From assembly GCA_014529385.2 (NCBI GenBank), contig CM043956.1, forward strand, positions 91,778,721 through 91,842,720: a stretch of DNA of 64,000 bases, in the 5' to 3' direction. The notes below the pieces were generated by a model, which made no database searches, was not told the origin of the DNA, and saw only the letters and a program-made list of their open reading frames with translations. The position numbers and the translations under genes were made by a program. Origin of the DNA: Adiantum capillus-veneris. Lineage: Eukaryota > Streptophyta > Polypodiopsida > Polypodiales > Pteridaceae. Positions 1-13,357 of this stretch are shown in pieces; positions within the stretch are counted from its first letter, which is position 1; every line of letters starts with the position of its first letter.

Positions 1-147
1 GAGCCCCTCAATGGAGCCGCCAAAGGGGACTCAAGTCAGTAGACGCAAGCCTCCCAGCCTGCATGCTCCAGGTTGCAAGCCCTTGGCCTCTTGATGAAGG
101 TGTCACCTTGAGTGTCCGAGCACACCCGTAACACTTGGTATCAGAAC
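1..147 (+). mobile_element. LTR 3' end and primer binding site of a retroelement
   Basis: TGGTATCAGAAC at 136-147 matches 11 of 12 bases of the usual plant initiator-Met tRNA primer site (TGGTATCAGAGC). The DNA before it would then be the end of a 5' LTR whose start lies outside the window. No gag or pol follows, so this is a stub. The match is seen directly; the LTR call is inference. Confidence 0.45.
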
Positions 148-1000
148 TTAACCCACGACTGCCAATGGCGGGACATTAGAAGCAAAGTACGCAATATCTA
201 CTGCCAAGATGAATCACGAAAGGTGCAAGATGGTGATGCAAACACATTGGGTGTCACAATAATCAATATCTAATTCTCCTAAATGATTTTCTCATGTTAA
301 ACTGATCATTTAATATGGGGAAGTGCCAGGGGAGAAAAAGCTAGAATATTGGTTAATCTAGCAGACCGGCCACAATAGGGATCCAATGGAGGGAAAATAG
401 GGATCCAAAGGGGGGGCCATCTGCAAAAGAGCCATGTGCAACAATGGGCTAAAAGGACCCTAAGGCTCAACCCATTAAGACTTCCAAAATGCTAAGGTTC
501 CAAAATTCAAAGGTTGTGTCCAAAGGTCAACCATGGGGGAATTGGATGCTTTATGTGTGTCAAAAAAATTCTTTACAAATCCCTACTTAGGCCCATGTCA
601 CAAGAGGGCGGACGGCCAGTATAAAATTAAAAAAGGACCAATGGTTGAGTTTGCCACTAGCTCTTAGTGTCACATGCATCCGCGGACACACTCATCTAAT
701 GCCAACGTGGATGGCTCAGCCACGACCAAGATACTCAACAAAACGTCCGAGGGGTCAGTTGCGCCCACGAACTACTCCAACCAATCAGCTTCAAAGTGCA
801 TCCCGCCAAGCTTGGGCCTATGGCGCCAAGCTTTCCTTCTTTTTAAGCATCGCGTTGCTCACACCTTCCTTTGCCGCAAGTTGAGGTGATTAGTAGAAGA
901 GGTATGATTGATGAACACCGATTTTCTTATGTAGCAAGAATTGTATTCTCCACTTAACTAGCTATGCGCTATAAAAACTTGTTGCAGGCTGCCCGTCTCT
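148..1000. other. Non-coding stretch between LTR stub and Harbinger element
   Basis: No convincing gene is visible. Two overlapping short ORFs at 645-889 have no recognisable domain and differ in frame. A TATA-like ctataaaaa near 969 lies just ahead of the region where the Harbinger transcript probably starts. Confidence 0.5.
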
Positions 1001-1653
1001 CCTTGCTAGTTATGTCTTCTGCTACAGTCTGAGAAGTTTGTCAAGATCCGACAGTGTGAGAAGGGAGCAGGTAACTCAGGACTTGCTGTTGAAGTTTTTT
1101 CTCTTCTCCATCAAATTCTCTAGTTTTCTTTCAACATCAATTGCTCAACCACACTTGTCTATGTGTGCTTATAGCAAGCTAACCGAATCTTTGTTTCATT
1201 GCAATAAACTTTGAAATCCCCTTAATAGCTAATTAGCAGCAAAACCCCTGCAAGTTTCTTGGGTGAGCGATTGCGGAAGACCATCTCAAAGATTTGTGGG
1301 TAAGTATAACATAAAATCGCTTTTTTTATGTGTTGAGAGTACGTTGATTTTAATCTCAGCAAGCTAACACTTTTTATCATTATTTTGCACAGATCACAAC
1401 TGTTGGATTGTTGCCTTTGCTTTCAGTTGTGCCTTTTCTGGAAAAATTTCATCAGGTAACGTCCTTTGTACTTTGTTCATTTTTTGACTTGGAGCTGACT
1501 TCTTTTGCTGTCAAAATTTCTGCTTCCTTGCAATATAATTTTGCCTAGTGTTTGTTTCGTGAGATTGGTGGTATGTGTGATTCTGAGCTTGTCCTTCTCT
1601 TCTGTGCGTTGTCTATGTGTTGTCATCTCTATTTTCTATAGGAACTTTTCACA

Positions 1654-2734
1654 ATGGACTCGCAAGCTTTTTCACAATGTGATGGTGACTCATATGTTGG
1701 TTCTCAAGTTGGTAATGACCAGCTGCCTTACTACGTTGTGGCTTCTCCAAGCTCTTCCATAGGAGCGATGCCACCTCAAGGCGGTTATCAAGCCATGCTT
1801 TCATCTTCGGGCACACTTTTCTCAGCATGGTGCAAGGGTAGGTAGCTCCTCTTCGATGATGGTTGGCCAAGGAGCTGTATTTCATTCTCCTTATGCTACT
1901 CAACCTACCAGCTATCATAGCCATTCCCCTCCCTCTCAAGCACCCCAGACACAACCCTCACCCACTCAAAGTTCAAGTACACTAGGGGCTTGTGTGCCCA
2001 TTCCAGCAAAGCTACCTAAATCTCGGAAAGGAAGAAAGACAATGGCATCCGATCATGTACCATCAAGTACTGTGAAGAGAGCAAAGAAACCACAAGAAAG
2101 TTCCACCTCTACTACTGAACCAAATAATGCAAAGGATGGCAAGGATGCAAAGTCAAAGTGGCATGATTACTGGGTTGAGCATTTGATTCATGTCAGAGCG
2201 TCAATGCACGACGAGTTCAATAAACCATCAAAGCAAGGCATCAACCTATGGAGAAAGATTTCAGTCAAGTTGGCCTCCATGTTTGCTGACTTTGACAAGG
2301 ATAGCGAAGAGTGCCGAAAGAAATGGGGACGGGTTTATGACGACTACAAGGCAGACAAGGCTCATAATAGCATTTTAGGTAATGACAGGAAAAGGTCATG
2401 CAAATGGTATGATGTCGTTGATGAGTACATGCATAGTAGGGCTCATGTTTCTTGCATGAGCCATGCCTCATCCTTGCCTACAGAGCAAGGTGCAACAGGG
2501 GAAGAGTCAAGTCTCTCATGCAAGGAGGAGGGCTCCAACAATTCGCGACCTGGGAGACTTCGAAAAGTGCAAGACCAATCCCTCTCACACCTTGCTGAGT
2601 GCGGTAAAGATTTGATCAAAGAGCTGAAGGAGTCTAGGGAGCAAATGGAAGCACTTGAAAAACGGAAGCTGGATAATTTTGCAGCATTGCAACTAAATCT
2701 TGCTGAGCTTCTGGAAGCATCTAGGAAGAATTGA
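1654..2734 (+). pseudogene. PIF/Harbinger accessory protein with Myb/SANT-like DNA-binding domain (frameshifted)
   Basis: This is the DNA-binding partner that PIF/Harbinger elements encode beside their transposase; in the family it helps bring the transposase to the element ends. The start follows a good splice acceptor (tttctatag, about 1640), and the first codons at 1654 are MDSQAFSQ. A low-complexity Ser/Pro/Gln N-terminus is followed by a trihelix/SANT-type domain at about 2160-2440, with the typical spaced tryptophans (WHDYW, NLWRKI, KKWGRVYDDYK). The C-terminal helix (HLAECGKDLIKELKES onward) looks like a coiled coil. A one-base shift near 1805-1835 moves the frame, so the ORF from 1856 is the main body. 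Upstream splice-like sites (AG|GTAACT near 1070) suggest 5' non-coding exons. The next gene is the matching transposase, same strand. Confidence 0.72.
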
Positions 2735-2837
2735 TGGGATGGATTTGCCACAGCTCTTTTAGCTTTCATTGTCATCCATATGGCATATAATTTCAGCTTT
2801 GACTCATCATGAGTACTACTTTCTAAGCAGCAGGGTT

Positions 2838-2965
2838 TTCAGATTCATCTTGTCAAGATTATTTATTTCAGCTTTGGTTGATGAGTACATGCTTTATTTC
2901 ACATTCATCTTGTCAAGATTATTTATTTCAGTTTTGGTATCATGTCGTTGATGAGTACATGCTTT
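2838..2965. repeat. Short tandem duplication downstream of SANT ORF
   Basis: A segment of about 62 bp (ttcatcttgtcaagattatt and following) occurs twice in a row. Part of it (gtcgttgatgagtacatgc) also occurs inside the upstream coding region near 2414, so the 3' flank seems to have acquired copies of coding sequence. The remaining 2966-3130 shows nothing further. Confidence 0.6.
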
Positions 2966-3130
2966 TCATTGACCTGAATAACTTGCTTCAATGAAGACTA
3001 TTTTCAGATTTTGCTCATCATGGGTATTCATTTTGAATGAACATATAATTGTACAATTTTGCGTTCAAGATCTGTTATTTACTTGCTTTGATCCTCCTGA
3101 ATATTTATAATCAGCTTGTCACCGACCTGA

Positions 3131-4514
3131 GTGCTTAAAAATCAGCTTGTCGTCAACTTAACCAGACTACTTAGACCATTCTCTGTCATGTTACACAGGA
3201 AAGACATGGACAAGGACAAGGACAAGAATTTGGCTATGGCAAGCATGTGTGTGCTACTTATGTTGGAGGTTGCAAGCTCAATGCATAGCCATGCTTCAAC
3301 TGTGAGGGCATGAGTGCATTTGGTGCAAACTGCTGGGCACATCGAGTCTTTTTTGGATAGCATCTCAGGTCGTAGACAAGGTCATGAGTAGAGGGTTTGC
3401 TGGGCGTTTGCACGGCCCCAAAACTACCTTGAAAGTTTCTTTTTAGAGTCATGGTCAAGCATCATGTTCAAGCGACGTTTACGAATCAGCAGGGAGACTT
3501 TTGAGTACTTATGCAAGATGGTGGCTCCACAAATGAAGAAGCAAAACACTAACATGCGAGATGCTATAACCATAGAGAGGAGAGTTGCTCTTGCAGTTCA
3601 CAGGCTTGCCAGTGGAGCAAACGTTGAAGTGTTAGCAGACATGTACGGCATGGCTCGTAGTACAGCTACATCTATCATTCTTGACTTCTGCTTCGCCATA
3701 CAAGAGAGTGGCCTTCAAAACTTCTACATACGTTGGCCATCCATGGCAAGGATGGCACAACTAGCAACAGGGTTTGAAGCTCTTCGAGGAATACCGCTTG
3801 TTGTGTGGGCCATTGATGGGTCACATATACCCATCATAGCACCAAAGTTTAATCATGCAGACTACTTCAACATAAAGGGATTTCACTCCGTGTTGCTGCA
3901 ATTGACAGTCTCTGCCAATTGCATGATTTGGGACTACGATGTGGGCTGAAATCCATGATTCGAAGAATTTCTCTAGGAGTATGTTGGGAAAGAGATGTCA
4001 AAGAGGAGAATTGGGTGATTACTGCTTGGTGGATGACTGCGCATATCTAGCACGCTCCTATATGCTGGTCCCATTCAAAGGAAGCAAGGAAGGCCTTCCT
4101 GAGGATAGGTACTATTGGAACTTCATCCAGTCAAGTACGTGCATGGCTGTTGAAAGAGCTTTTGGCATGCTTAAGGCTCGGTTTCGTATCTTGCTTAAGC
4201 GATGCGACATGTATTTGCAGAATGTGCCAAGTGTGGTCGTTGCTTGCTTGGTGCTACATAATATTTGTCTAGTGCATCAGGACAGTTTTGACAATGATTG
4301 GATTGTTGAAGCAGAGACAACCCTTCAAAGTGTTGACAACTTAGAAGAACAGAGAAGGATAGCTTCTACTAGCTTAATGGAGTTGCATGCAGTCCGGCCA
4401 TTGACAAATGAGGAGTGTATTGCGCGTGGTCAGATCGTGGTCAGGCGTGTGATGTGCAAGGAGAAGACTGCGATATCGTCATGGGAACCAGAGAAGACGA
4501 CATGGATATTGTAG
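3131..4514 (+). pseudogene. PIF/Harbinger DDE transposase (DDE_Tnp_4/HARBI1 type), broken
   Basis: This would be the nuclease/strand-transfer enzyme of a PIF/Harbinger DNA transposon. The core begins at 3464, with FKRRLRISRETFEYLCKMV matching the family's N-terminal helical region. The first catalytic Asp is in VVWAIDGSHIPI (about 3808-3843), the second in LVDDCAYLARSYMLVPF (about 4027-4080), and the Glu in VERAFGMLKARFRIL (about 4150-4195). The reading frame changes at 3939-3949, where the family motif D-x-G-x-x-G-S-x-H-D is shortened to DVGWAEIHD, so a few bases were lost and this copy is dead. A short upstream segment (3131-3313) may be the degraded N-terminal exon. The pairing with the SANT gene upstream supports the class. 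I could not identify terminal inverted repeats. Confidence 0.85.
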
Positions 4515-5459
4515 AGCACCTTGAATAGTCAATGAGTGCGGTGGATGGAAAGAAGAAAGCGCATGGAGCAGCTCGACGTGACAACTTGGCTAGAGCACTC
4601 TTCAAAGAGCTTACTAGGAGGAATGTAGCAATTGTGTTTGGAGATTCACTGGAGACTAAGGATGGCAAAGATCCAGCCTCGTCATCTGACAATGAAATGC
4701 ATGGCTGATCGGCTGGATTTTCTGCTTTTTCCATTTAGTATGGGCACTTTAGATTGTTAGTTTTGTGTTGCATTATTTTGTGTCATGGCTGAGGTACAAC
4801 AAGCTTGGGCACTTTTAGAGGTTGCCATGTCTTTTGTGAGTCAATACTTGGTTGTAGAGTTATCAACATAATGTTAACAGCAACAAGAAACTGTTCGATT
4901 CAAGACCGGCTGTTATTATGCTTTCTATACACTGCACAAATATGTAAACTGCAGCTGGCGTTAATCTCGTGCTCAGGTTATTCTTGTATGAAAACAGAAC
5001 GGTTTTTGCACCTTCTCATCTCACTAATAAAATGCCCGATTCGGTTCACATATAAAACACCCGATTCGGTGAGCTCAGAGCACACGATCCTAACAAGTTG
5101 CCGCAATGCAAACTTTTTGCTGCTTCTGTATGATTCACTTATCCCATTCACAGTCGTTCTCCTATGTTAAGGAAGGTTAAGAGTACTCAAGTTTAAAAAT
5201 CATGCGCATCAGTTATGTGCATATAAACTTTACAGATACCAATGTCCTCGTCTTGATCTGCCTCGGTGCCTGCGGCAATTACAATTCACAATAATGTAGA
5301 CGATATAATGCAATGTACTAATTTGCATCGGCATAAACTGGTTTCTGATCCGGCAGGACCGGGCGATTTGTTTCTGCACCAGCTGATATCCGTCTGCTAC
5401 TATCAAATGTCTGGCGTATATCTTCGCATGCCCGATGCCTCAGCGAAAAGGAAATCCAA
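4515..5459. other. Harbinger 3' flank, no gene
   Basis: No protein-coding signal is convincing. A short direct repeat (cccgattcggt) occurs twice at about 5035-5075. Confidence 0.5.
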
Positions 5460-5685
5460 TCTCTGGCCCATCCTGCCTTGTTAGTAGCTAACCTTCGCAG
5501 TCTATTGCAAATCTCTGCCTCCAATCTCTGGCTCATCCTGCCTCGTTAGCTAACTTTCGTTAGTAGCTAAGCTTCGCAGTCTCCTGCCTCGTAGCTAACC
5601 TTCGCATTCTATTGCAAATCTCTGCCTCAAATCTCTGGCTCATCCTGCCTTGTTAGCTAACCTTCGCAGTCTCGTGCCTCTGACA
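5460..5685. repeat. Imperfect minisatellite (ctctggctcatcctgcc... unit)
   Basis: Phrases such as ctctggctcatcctgcc, ttagctaaccttcgcagtc and attgcaaatctctgcct recur three or four times with slippage. The unit is roughly 60-120 bp. No coding content. Confidence 0.75.
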
Positions 5686-5689
5686 GATG

Positions 5690-7080
5690 GTAAAAAAATC
5701 CTTGTTTTCCTCTATGTCCTCCGCCTGTTGTGACTCAATATGATGGACAAGCCTTTTTTAAAGCACTTGGGCATCTGGACTTTTGATGCCAGATCATTAG
5801 TGTCCACCGGCCTCTTGTGACATGGGCCTTAGGAGGGGGTGAGCCTTGCTTGTAGGGGATGAGAGAGAAAGTCACAGGTACACACACAAGCTCCCTTTAC
5901 ACAAAGGGAATGAGGGACACATGTCAGCTCCGCTCCCTAGCCTAGATGCCCACAAGGTGTACCCAATTCCTATTGGATGGCCTTGGAGGTGGACCAATGA
6001 GAATTAGGCTAGAATAAATCTAGTTTAATTAATTTAAAAATACTTAATAAAAGAACCAATGAGAATTACGCTCTCTAGAAGACTATTGGACAGTTTCCCA
6101 AGGGGTCCAATGAGCATTCAGCAGCCCAATGGCTTGCCTGATTCCTATTGGCCAGGAGGCAAAAGGGTCCAATGATAGTTTAGTTGAATTATTAAATTAC
6201 CTAAAGCTGTCACAAAAGGGGAAAGGGGGACACATGTCAGAAGGCTATCACTTATGCTGCTTAATTGTCATTGGCTAGCCCTAGGGAGGTCCAATGAGAG
6301 GGTAGCATGAGCAAATAGCAAGAGGGGTCGACCAAGAGAGAGAGGGGGCTGATTTTTGCAAGGCATTATCACACACACACACACTCACAAAATCTCATGT
6401 GTGAAGTAAAGAAGACTCTCTCTCCTTCTCAAGCTTTAATGGAAAGCTTACCACCTACTCCAAGCTTGTGAGAAGGGAGGCCTACACCAACAACTCTTGG
6501 CTTTGTGATGTAAATCCAACCAAGAGCCAAGATTCAATACATGCTCATCTCCTCTACCATGCTAATTACTAAGCTAAGCTATGCTAATATGAGTGATTAT
6601 GTGAGGAGATGTACATCATTCTCGTAAGACTACTCCTTCTTCCTCTCAATCTACTCTCATACCCTGCTAGCTCTCACCATCTTCGAAGGTGTGTGAGGTC
6701 TTGGGTCTGAGACCAGGAGAATTGATGTTGTGTTTGATAAGTGTTTTGCTTAGTGCATGAAGATTTCATCTTCATTGCACTAGCTAGTCTTGAAGGAACA
6801 CAAAGAATTGTATTGTACAATGTCTCTCTTGATGGGAGAAACCATAATACAAAGCCTTTTGGAAAGGGGACCGGCTCCATGTAAATCCGGTCCTCAACTG
6901 TTGTCAATAGCTTAATTTCTCTCTCTTTTGAAAGTATTGTTCATGCTATCTAACTAGGTGTTATGCTTTTTGTTGCTCTCTCCACCCAAGCACTCTTGTA
7001 ATTCTCATTAGGAATCTATCCTAATGAAATTCCCACTATGTTCATGCTAATTTCTGCTACACACAAGTTTTAGGCCATTA
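5690..7080 (+). mobile_element. LTR-like promoter-bearing DNA with repeated CCAAT motifs
   Basis: The stretch holds at least five copies of ccaatga and two copies of gggacacatgtcag (about 5910 and 6228), then a CA microsatellite (6372-6385) and pyrimidine-rich DNA. This is the composition of a U3-R-U5 region of a plant LTR. The exact LTR ends were not found, and no gag follows. The class is inference. Confidence 0.35.
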
Positions 7081-8699
7081 AATGTTACACTGGGTCACCA
7101 GGAATGTGACCGGGGTTGCAAAGTAATGCAACTCCAATGCAATGTGGGAAGCTCGACGGCAAATGGCTCAGCCATGGCTCAAGGAATACATAAAAGAAAT
7201 GCCCAGTAGGGGTATTTTGAGTTGTCAGGATACGTCGGCGCCAATTTTCTTTGGTGAGGGCTCTAGGTGAAGAGTCCCTCCATGCTCAGCAAGCATCCAT
7301 CAAGAAGCAAATTAGCGGCCAGTCATCGGGCAGCCGTGGGGGCACAATGCTAAGTGTCCCCCTCAACAATCTCCTTCAAACGGGCGGCCATTTGGATCCG
7401 CCCTCAGAAAAGAAAGTTCTCATTAGTCAAGATCATCAGGAGTTTTCAAGCACCTTGTGAAGAGGTAAGCGGACCCAGAGTCAAACGTGACCATCATCCA
7501 TTGAGGTTCAACCTATTATTGGTATGGCTTGGCAGAGTGGTCCAAGGTAAGGGGTTGCCTCATCCAGATACAGCCTCCGCTATCAACATGGACGGCTACA
7601 TGATTTTAGCATTGGCACTTCAAGCCTGTGACACAGACTACAAGTCATGGTGGCAGTGGCTCATTATCAAAATGCAAAGCATATGCACATAGACCCCTGT
7701 GTGGCAGGGTCACGGGTAGTGTGACAGGCTGTCCCTCATTCAAAACATGCAAACCCAGCATCATCGAGCTTAAAGGGTACAAAAGGATGAAGAATGTATA
7801 GGGAGTGCAATCCTTGACACGAACATCGACGCCAAGTGCAGATTGTCCAAGAGGGCTTCAAACCAAAATGGAAAACAAGCTTGGACGCAATCTCCAACTC
7901 AAGAATTCACAGGTAGGAAAGAAAAGCAAAGCAATTCGGCGGCCTAGGCCTGGGAACCTTGGTCATCATAACAGTGGAGCTAAGTGAAGCTCACTAGCAT
8001 AATCTAGAGGCAGTCCCCCCATGAGAAAGCAGAACATTAGTGCCTTGGATGGAGGACTTGTGGGGAGTACTCCACCCTCATGGCTTCGGGACTCAAAAGA
8101 GACCACTTCAGAGGAAGTAGAAATAGGTACAAGGATGCTACCACCAAAATGTATCATCATCATCAAGCACAACGAAGCCGCTAGTTCTAAAGTACCTGAG
8201 ATGGGATGGGGTCGCTCATCCTTCTAAGTATCTTGGGACTGTGATGGGCACAATTTAGAGATGAGGTGAATTGAAGTAATACAGCATCGGCAGCCAGCCA
8301 CTGGCCAATGTTTATCCTAAGATGACCAAGGCCTTCTTGGATGCTTCCAGTCAGAGCAAAGGAGCAAGAGCCAAGGCTTCTTCACCGTTAGGGGACAACG
8401 AGATGTCACCTAGCAGGTAGTCTAGTGGGACTCTTCAAAGTCAGGCTAGATAGCCCCCTCATTCAGCAACAACAACTGTAGCAAGGCAGGTGCCAAGGAT
8501 GGCCCTCCTTAGCATAGGAAAATATCTGACAAGGGAAAGGCCACGCTAGATCATCGTGAGGTCAATAGTACCTCTTGATGAGAATTCAATCAGCAGGTGA
8601 AGGCAAGGCATCCGGATCCTAGCCCCTATCATCAGTGGGTGAGCCAATCAAGGAAACAATCCCCCAACTCAACCAAGATGCATTCAACAACAACTGAGC
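7081..8699. other. Repetitive non-coding DNA, class unknown
   Basis: Several short ORFs of 60-110 codons on both strands have no domain and no consistent frame. The style (GGC-rich, many short stock phrases) is continuous with the minisatellite block that follows, so it may be the non-coding body of a large non-autonomous LTR element. Confidence 0.3.
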
Positions 8700-9240
8700 A
8701 CTAGATCATCAAAACCAGGACCGAGTACTTGCAGACTATCAAGCTACATCCAGAGCCTGAAAGCAGTGAGACCAAACTTTAGAAGCATGATCGAGTGCCT
8801 GCCAAATATTAGGCTACATCAAGAGCCTAGAACACTGACAGGATCTTCATAAGCAGGACAATGTGCCTGCAGACCATTAGGCTATGTAAGAGCCTAGCTT
8901 TATCATAGGCCAAGCCGGGGACCCAAATTCTACTAGGGTGGATCATGCACCTTGACACAACAGCGAAGCTGGGGACCCATAAGTGGTGGACCGAGCCCCT
9001 CAGCAAGGCCAGGGACCCAACTCGACTTGGGTGGACTGAGGAAAGACACAGTGAATCCGGGTACCCATAGGTGGTGTACTGAGCACCACAACGAAGACAA
9101 GTACCTGTGAGCAGGTGGAATGAGGACGAAAGCAAAGCCGGATGACCCAGAAGTGGTGGACCAAGCACCACAGTGAAGCTGGAGGCCTGCAAGCGGGCGG
9201 GCCATGCATCTCTTTCAAGCACAGGTTTCGGGGATAGCCC
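8700..9240. repeat. Two adjoining minisatellites of roughly 60-bp period
   Basis: At about 8710-8895 a unit built on cgagtgcctgcagaccattag...aagagcctag occurs about three times. At about 8905-9240 a different unit (ggggaccca.aagtggtggaccgagcacca) occurs about five times. The open frames on the minus strand here are repeat artefacts. Confidence 0.75.
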
Positions 9241-9469
9241 CCCATAAAGACGGCTCAACGCAAGGGCCACATGAGGAAGGCCCCCTCACAAGAAGGTCGG
9301 AGATTGAGTGATGCCTCACACTGTGATGGTTCTGAGAGGATAGCACTGCTCATGAACCTAAGACAACATCAGCCCAATCAGAGTGGGCTCATTTTCAGCG
9401 GAAGGCAGGTAACCAGGCTATGTCCACTTAGAAGTGACATAGACCCATCAAGAAAAATAACCTACATCT

Positions 9470-9655
9470 CGGCTCAAACAGGAGCCCCTCCAAAGGTAGA
9501 GACAATAGGTATGCCTATATCCGGCTCACACAGGAGCCCTTTTAGGTACCAAAGAGCGTACACCTACACTTGGCTCAGACAGGAGCCCCTATAGCTACAG
9601 ATGAAGTCAAGACCCACATTCGGCTCAAAGTGGAGCCTCACAGTACACAAGGAAA
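9470..9655. repeat. 50-bp minisatellite, four copies (ggctca.acaggagcccc unit)
   Basis: The phrase ggctcaaacaggagccc recurs at about 9473, 9524, 9573 and 9623 with a spacing near 50 bp; the intervening bases vary. It follows the two other arrays directly. Confidence 0.8.
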
Positions 9656-9789
9656 GGTATGTGGTGCAACCACATCGGGCCCAAGAAGACGAGCCGCACC
9701 ATCAACCCTCTTCTTCCAACCGAACCGTCAACCCTTCATCCAAATCATAGCGGATCTAAGCAAAGGAAAACAAGAAGAGCCAAGATGAG

Positions 9790-11340
9790 TCATTCTCGGG
9801 TTTGTTTTTGTTGGCCAACAAAAATAGGTTTGTGAAGAACAAGTCAAAGTTCTTCAAGAGCAAGACAGATACATGTGAGCATTCAGGCTCAACTCAAGAG
9901 ACAAGCTTCGACCCTTCCCTGCAGTGAGCCAAGTGGCTGAACAACACGAGAAGAGAAACTAGATTCTACTCACTTCTAGAGCGAGCCATATGCCTACACA
10001 TTACAAAGTGTCCTATAACCTGCAAGCCATCTCTGTGGTGAGAGAAAAATTGCTACACCACACGAGTCTAGCACAACACAGAAAAAAAGTTAGTACACAT
10101 AATAAGCAAGTGAAAAACTATACCTCAATAGTCTCTATTTGTCAGTAAATGCATTGGACCTCTCCAATTGGGTAGTCTCTCAAATCTCTACAATGCAAAA
10201 GACAATTGCTGATTTTGATCAAAATTGGTGACTATCTTTATATAGGTAATTCTTTCGATCAAAACATCTTTTGATCGAGACCAAAAAATACGAGTATTTT
10301 CTGATTATTCAAGATTTTGGCACATAATAGCATTTTATACGTATCATTTTTTAATACAGACGTATTAATGTAGCCCAACTTAAATCTTTGTCCGTCCTAA
10401 TGGTTTCTCTTTACCTCTAGCTTGAGTATCCATATATGACCCTAGAGATGATACAAACTAGCTACAAATTGCACACTCATATTGTCCTACTGTAGTGATG
10501 CATATAAGAAAATTCCAACCTAGCGACAAAATTCTCATTTTCTTGTAGCCATATATGAATATAAAGTTTCATAACAACTCATAGTTGTACAAATTAGTAG
10601 CCAAATATCAACAACAAATGATCAGGCTAATCTCCCCAAGGATTTTATATGTAGTACAAAGTATTTAAAGCTACGTAGAAGTGAAAATTCATCAAACAAA
10701 ATTGTACCATCAAGATATTAAAGTTTGAAGTTGGCAAAAGAAAAAGGCAACGAGAACTAGATGATCTTTGCTGTGACCTTGGCGTGAAATTTTAAGAAGG
10801 AAATCTTGGTTGAAGGCTAGAATGTGGAGTTTTGGCAAGCCTTGATGGCTCCCTCATTGGATCACTAACTAGCTAGGTGGAAAATCCTGGTTTTAAATAG
10901 CACATTTTATGTAGCTTCCTAAGTGTGTCTTTTAAAACACCTAAGAGTGCAATGCCCATGTGGCGGCTCCTTAGCACATGGTGGGTGGGAATAAACCCAC
11001 ATGTAAAAAAATGCAAGAGGGATACTGGGATATATACCCCAAGTGGGCATCCCTCCATTGGCATCAAAAGATGAGATGAGAGAGCTCTTGGGGTGCAATC
11101 ATGGAGGCACACTCTCCCGCTTCCCCTAGGTGTTGCGAGTGGTGGTGCCACTCTATCTTGGTGCCTTTATCTAATGGTGGAGCCTTCTATTGGAAATGTT
11201 AATGGATTGCAATGGCACCGTACATGGCTGTATTGACATGCGGGGGTCCATAAGCCCCTCCCCTTTTGATGTGCAATAGAGAATCCCCCCCTTCCCCAAT
11301 AGCAACCTCGCTATTGCTTAAGGGAAAGGAGTCAAGTCTA
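9790..11340. other. No recognisable gene
   Basis: AT-rich, with no domain-bearing ORF. Nothing here could be assigned to an element. Confidence 0.5.
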
Positions 11341-11341
11341 T

Positions 11342-11467
<126 letters not shown>

Positions 11468-11469
11468 AA

Positions 11470-13300
11470 GGAAGGTCGGTGGGGGGTGTAAAAACTCTCC
11501 CAAAGGGAAAAAATAACCATGCAAGACTTCTTTTATAGATTTGGACATGCTTTTGGTGCAAGAGACCTTATTTAAAATGAAAAACCCCCCTTATAAGGAG
11601 CCTTTTTCTGGACTATGTATGGGATATTTCCATCAGATTGATAAGCAGAAGCCCATGGTGTTGTGAAATACAGTCTTGTACATAGTCTGTTTTGAAGATC
11701 AAGCTTCCATAGCCATTTTGGTGCCATTTTCCCCTACCCCTCTTGGCTTTTGCTATTGATATTCGTATTGTGGTATCGGCGTACGTGTTCCCCTCGGGCC
11801 ATAGATGGTGCGCATAGAGAGAGAGTGGTATTGTGTGAAAAAGTAATTGGAAGGATAAACAAGCCATGGAATGTGTTTGAAGTGTTGATCTTGATGAGAG
11901 TATGCGTGTGGTGATTTGTGTGCAAAAAAAAGGTCTTCTCTTAGGAAAGTGTGTTTGTGAAGGTGTTTCTAAAAGGATTTTGGGGATTGTGGATGCCCTA
12001 AGCTATAGAGATGCATTTTTGATTGTTTTTGTGTCTCTTTTTACCCTTTCCATCTTCTAGTGCTTTGATAGGGGCTCACTCTGATTGCTCTAGTAGTTGA
12101 CTTAAAGAAGAGGTTTTTTGACAAGCAATGATCGTAGCATGGAGTTATGGGGTCAACCTTTATTGATTGAGGAGAATATAGAGGAGTGGATGGAAAATTT
12201 CAAGTCACATATTCTATCATTGTGAATGCCAAACGAATACATCAAATTGACATGAGTAATTAATGAGGTATGCAATTGATTTTGATTTTGTTTCAAAATG
12301 TCTTCAAGAACATGACCAGTGGCTATGGCATGCAATAAACATGTGCAATGCCATGGAAAGTTTTCCATACTTGTGTGATTTTAGCCATCAAGGCATAAGC
12401 AAGGATTTTTAAAATTTCCATAGGCAATAAATTTCTTACAAATGCACTATCAAATATCAAAAGACTACTTTAAATACCGTAATCAAGAAAGGCATGTGCA
12501 CAAGTTTGAAACATGCTATCAGCATGTTCCAAATTTGTATGCTATCAGCATATGAATTTGGGGGGACTTTGCCACATGTCTGCATGATAGCTCACACTCT
12601 ATTGCTATACATGGCTATGAGTCAAGTTCAAGCAAGAACACCAAAATGAGACTAAAGTTCACTCTCATGCGAGCCTTTACTTCTAAACTTCAAGACAAAT
12701 GGCCACCGAGGTGACGAGGCTAGACAATCTCAAGTCCTTCTTGTCTTTTTGTGTTTCAACCTATAATTTGGAAAATATTTTCTACTTTGCAAAGTGCTTT
12801 GAGGGCCAAACAAAACCCATTCCAAGTTACTTCTCATTGAAAGGGTAATAAGGGTAATGATAGACAAGTTTGGCGCATTAGAAAGATGTGGATATAAGCT
12901 CATATTTATGTTGAGAAATGTTGAATTGTGATGTATCCATGCCAATACAAATTGTGTAAGTCACTTATCATATGCATTCCAATACAAATTGTGTATCCAT
13001 TCCAATACAATTCTTTTATGGAATTCCCTACACCAATGTTGAATTTTGTATCCATGCTAATACAAATTGTGTAAGGCACTTATCATATTGGCTCAAACTA
13101 TTCAGGCCATCATTTTAACAAAGGATATATATATCATTCTATTTTTTTGACTTGAATATCGTGTTTTTTTTCAATGAATTATTATGATGCTTATCCGATT
13201 GAACTTGTTGCAAGAGCTACCTATGGCTGTAACCTTCGCCTTGATAACACTTGAGAAGAAGGTATATTTTATTCTATCCATAGCATATGACTGCAAAAAC
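11470..13300. other. No recognisable gene
   Basis: No domain-bearing ORF was seen. At 12945-13085 the phrase atccatgccaatacaaattgtgta recurs about three times, a short local repeat. Confidence 0.45.
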
Positions 13301-13357
13301 GAGCACTCTATATCATTTCTTATATGAAAAAACTATATGTACTATCGAAGATGATTT

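Noticed and set aside
645-889. Two overlapping small ORFs near the start
   Set aside because: Different frames over the same DNA, no domain, no splice or promoter support.
8827-9270. 147-codon minus-strand ORF with overlapping frames
   Set aside because: It lies in the minisatellite array; all three frames are open because the unit lacks stops. No domain.
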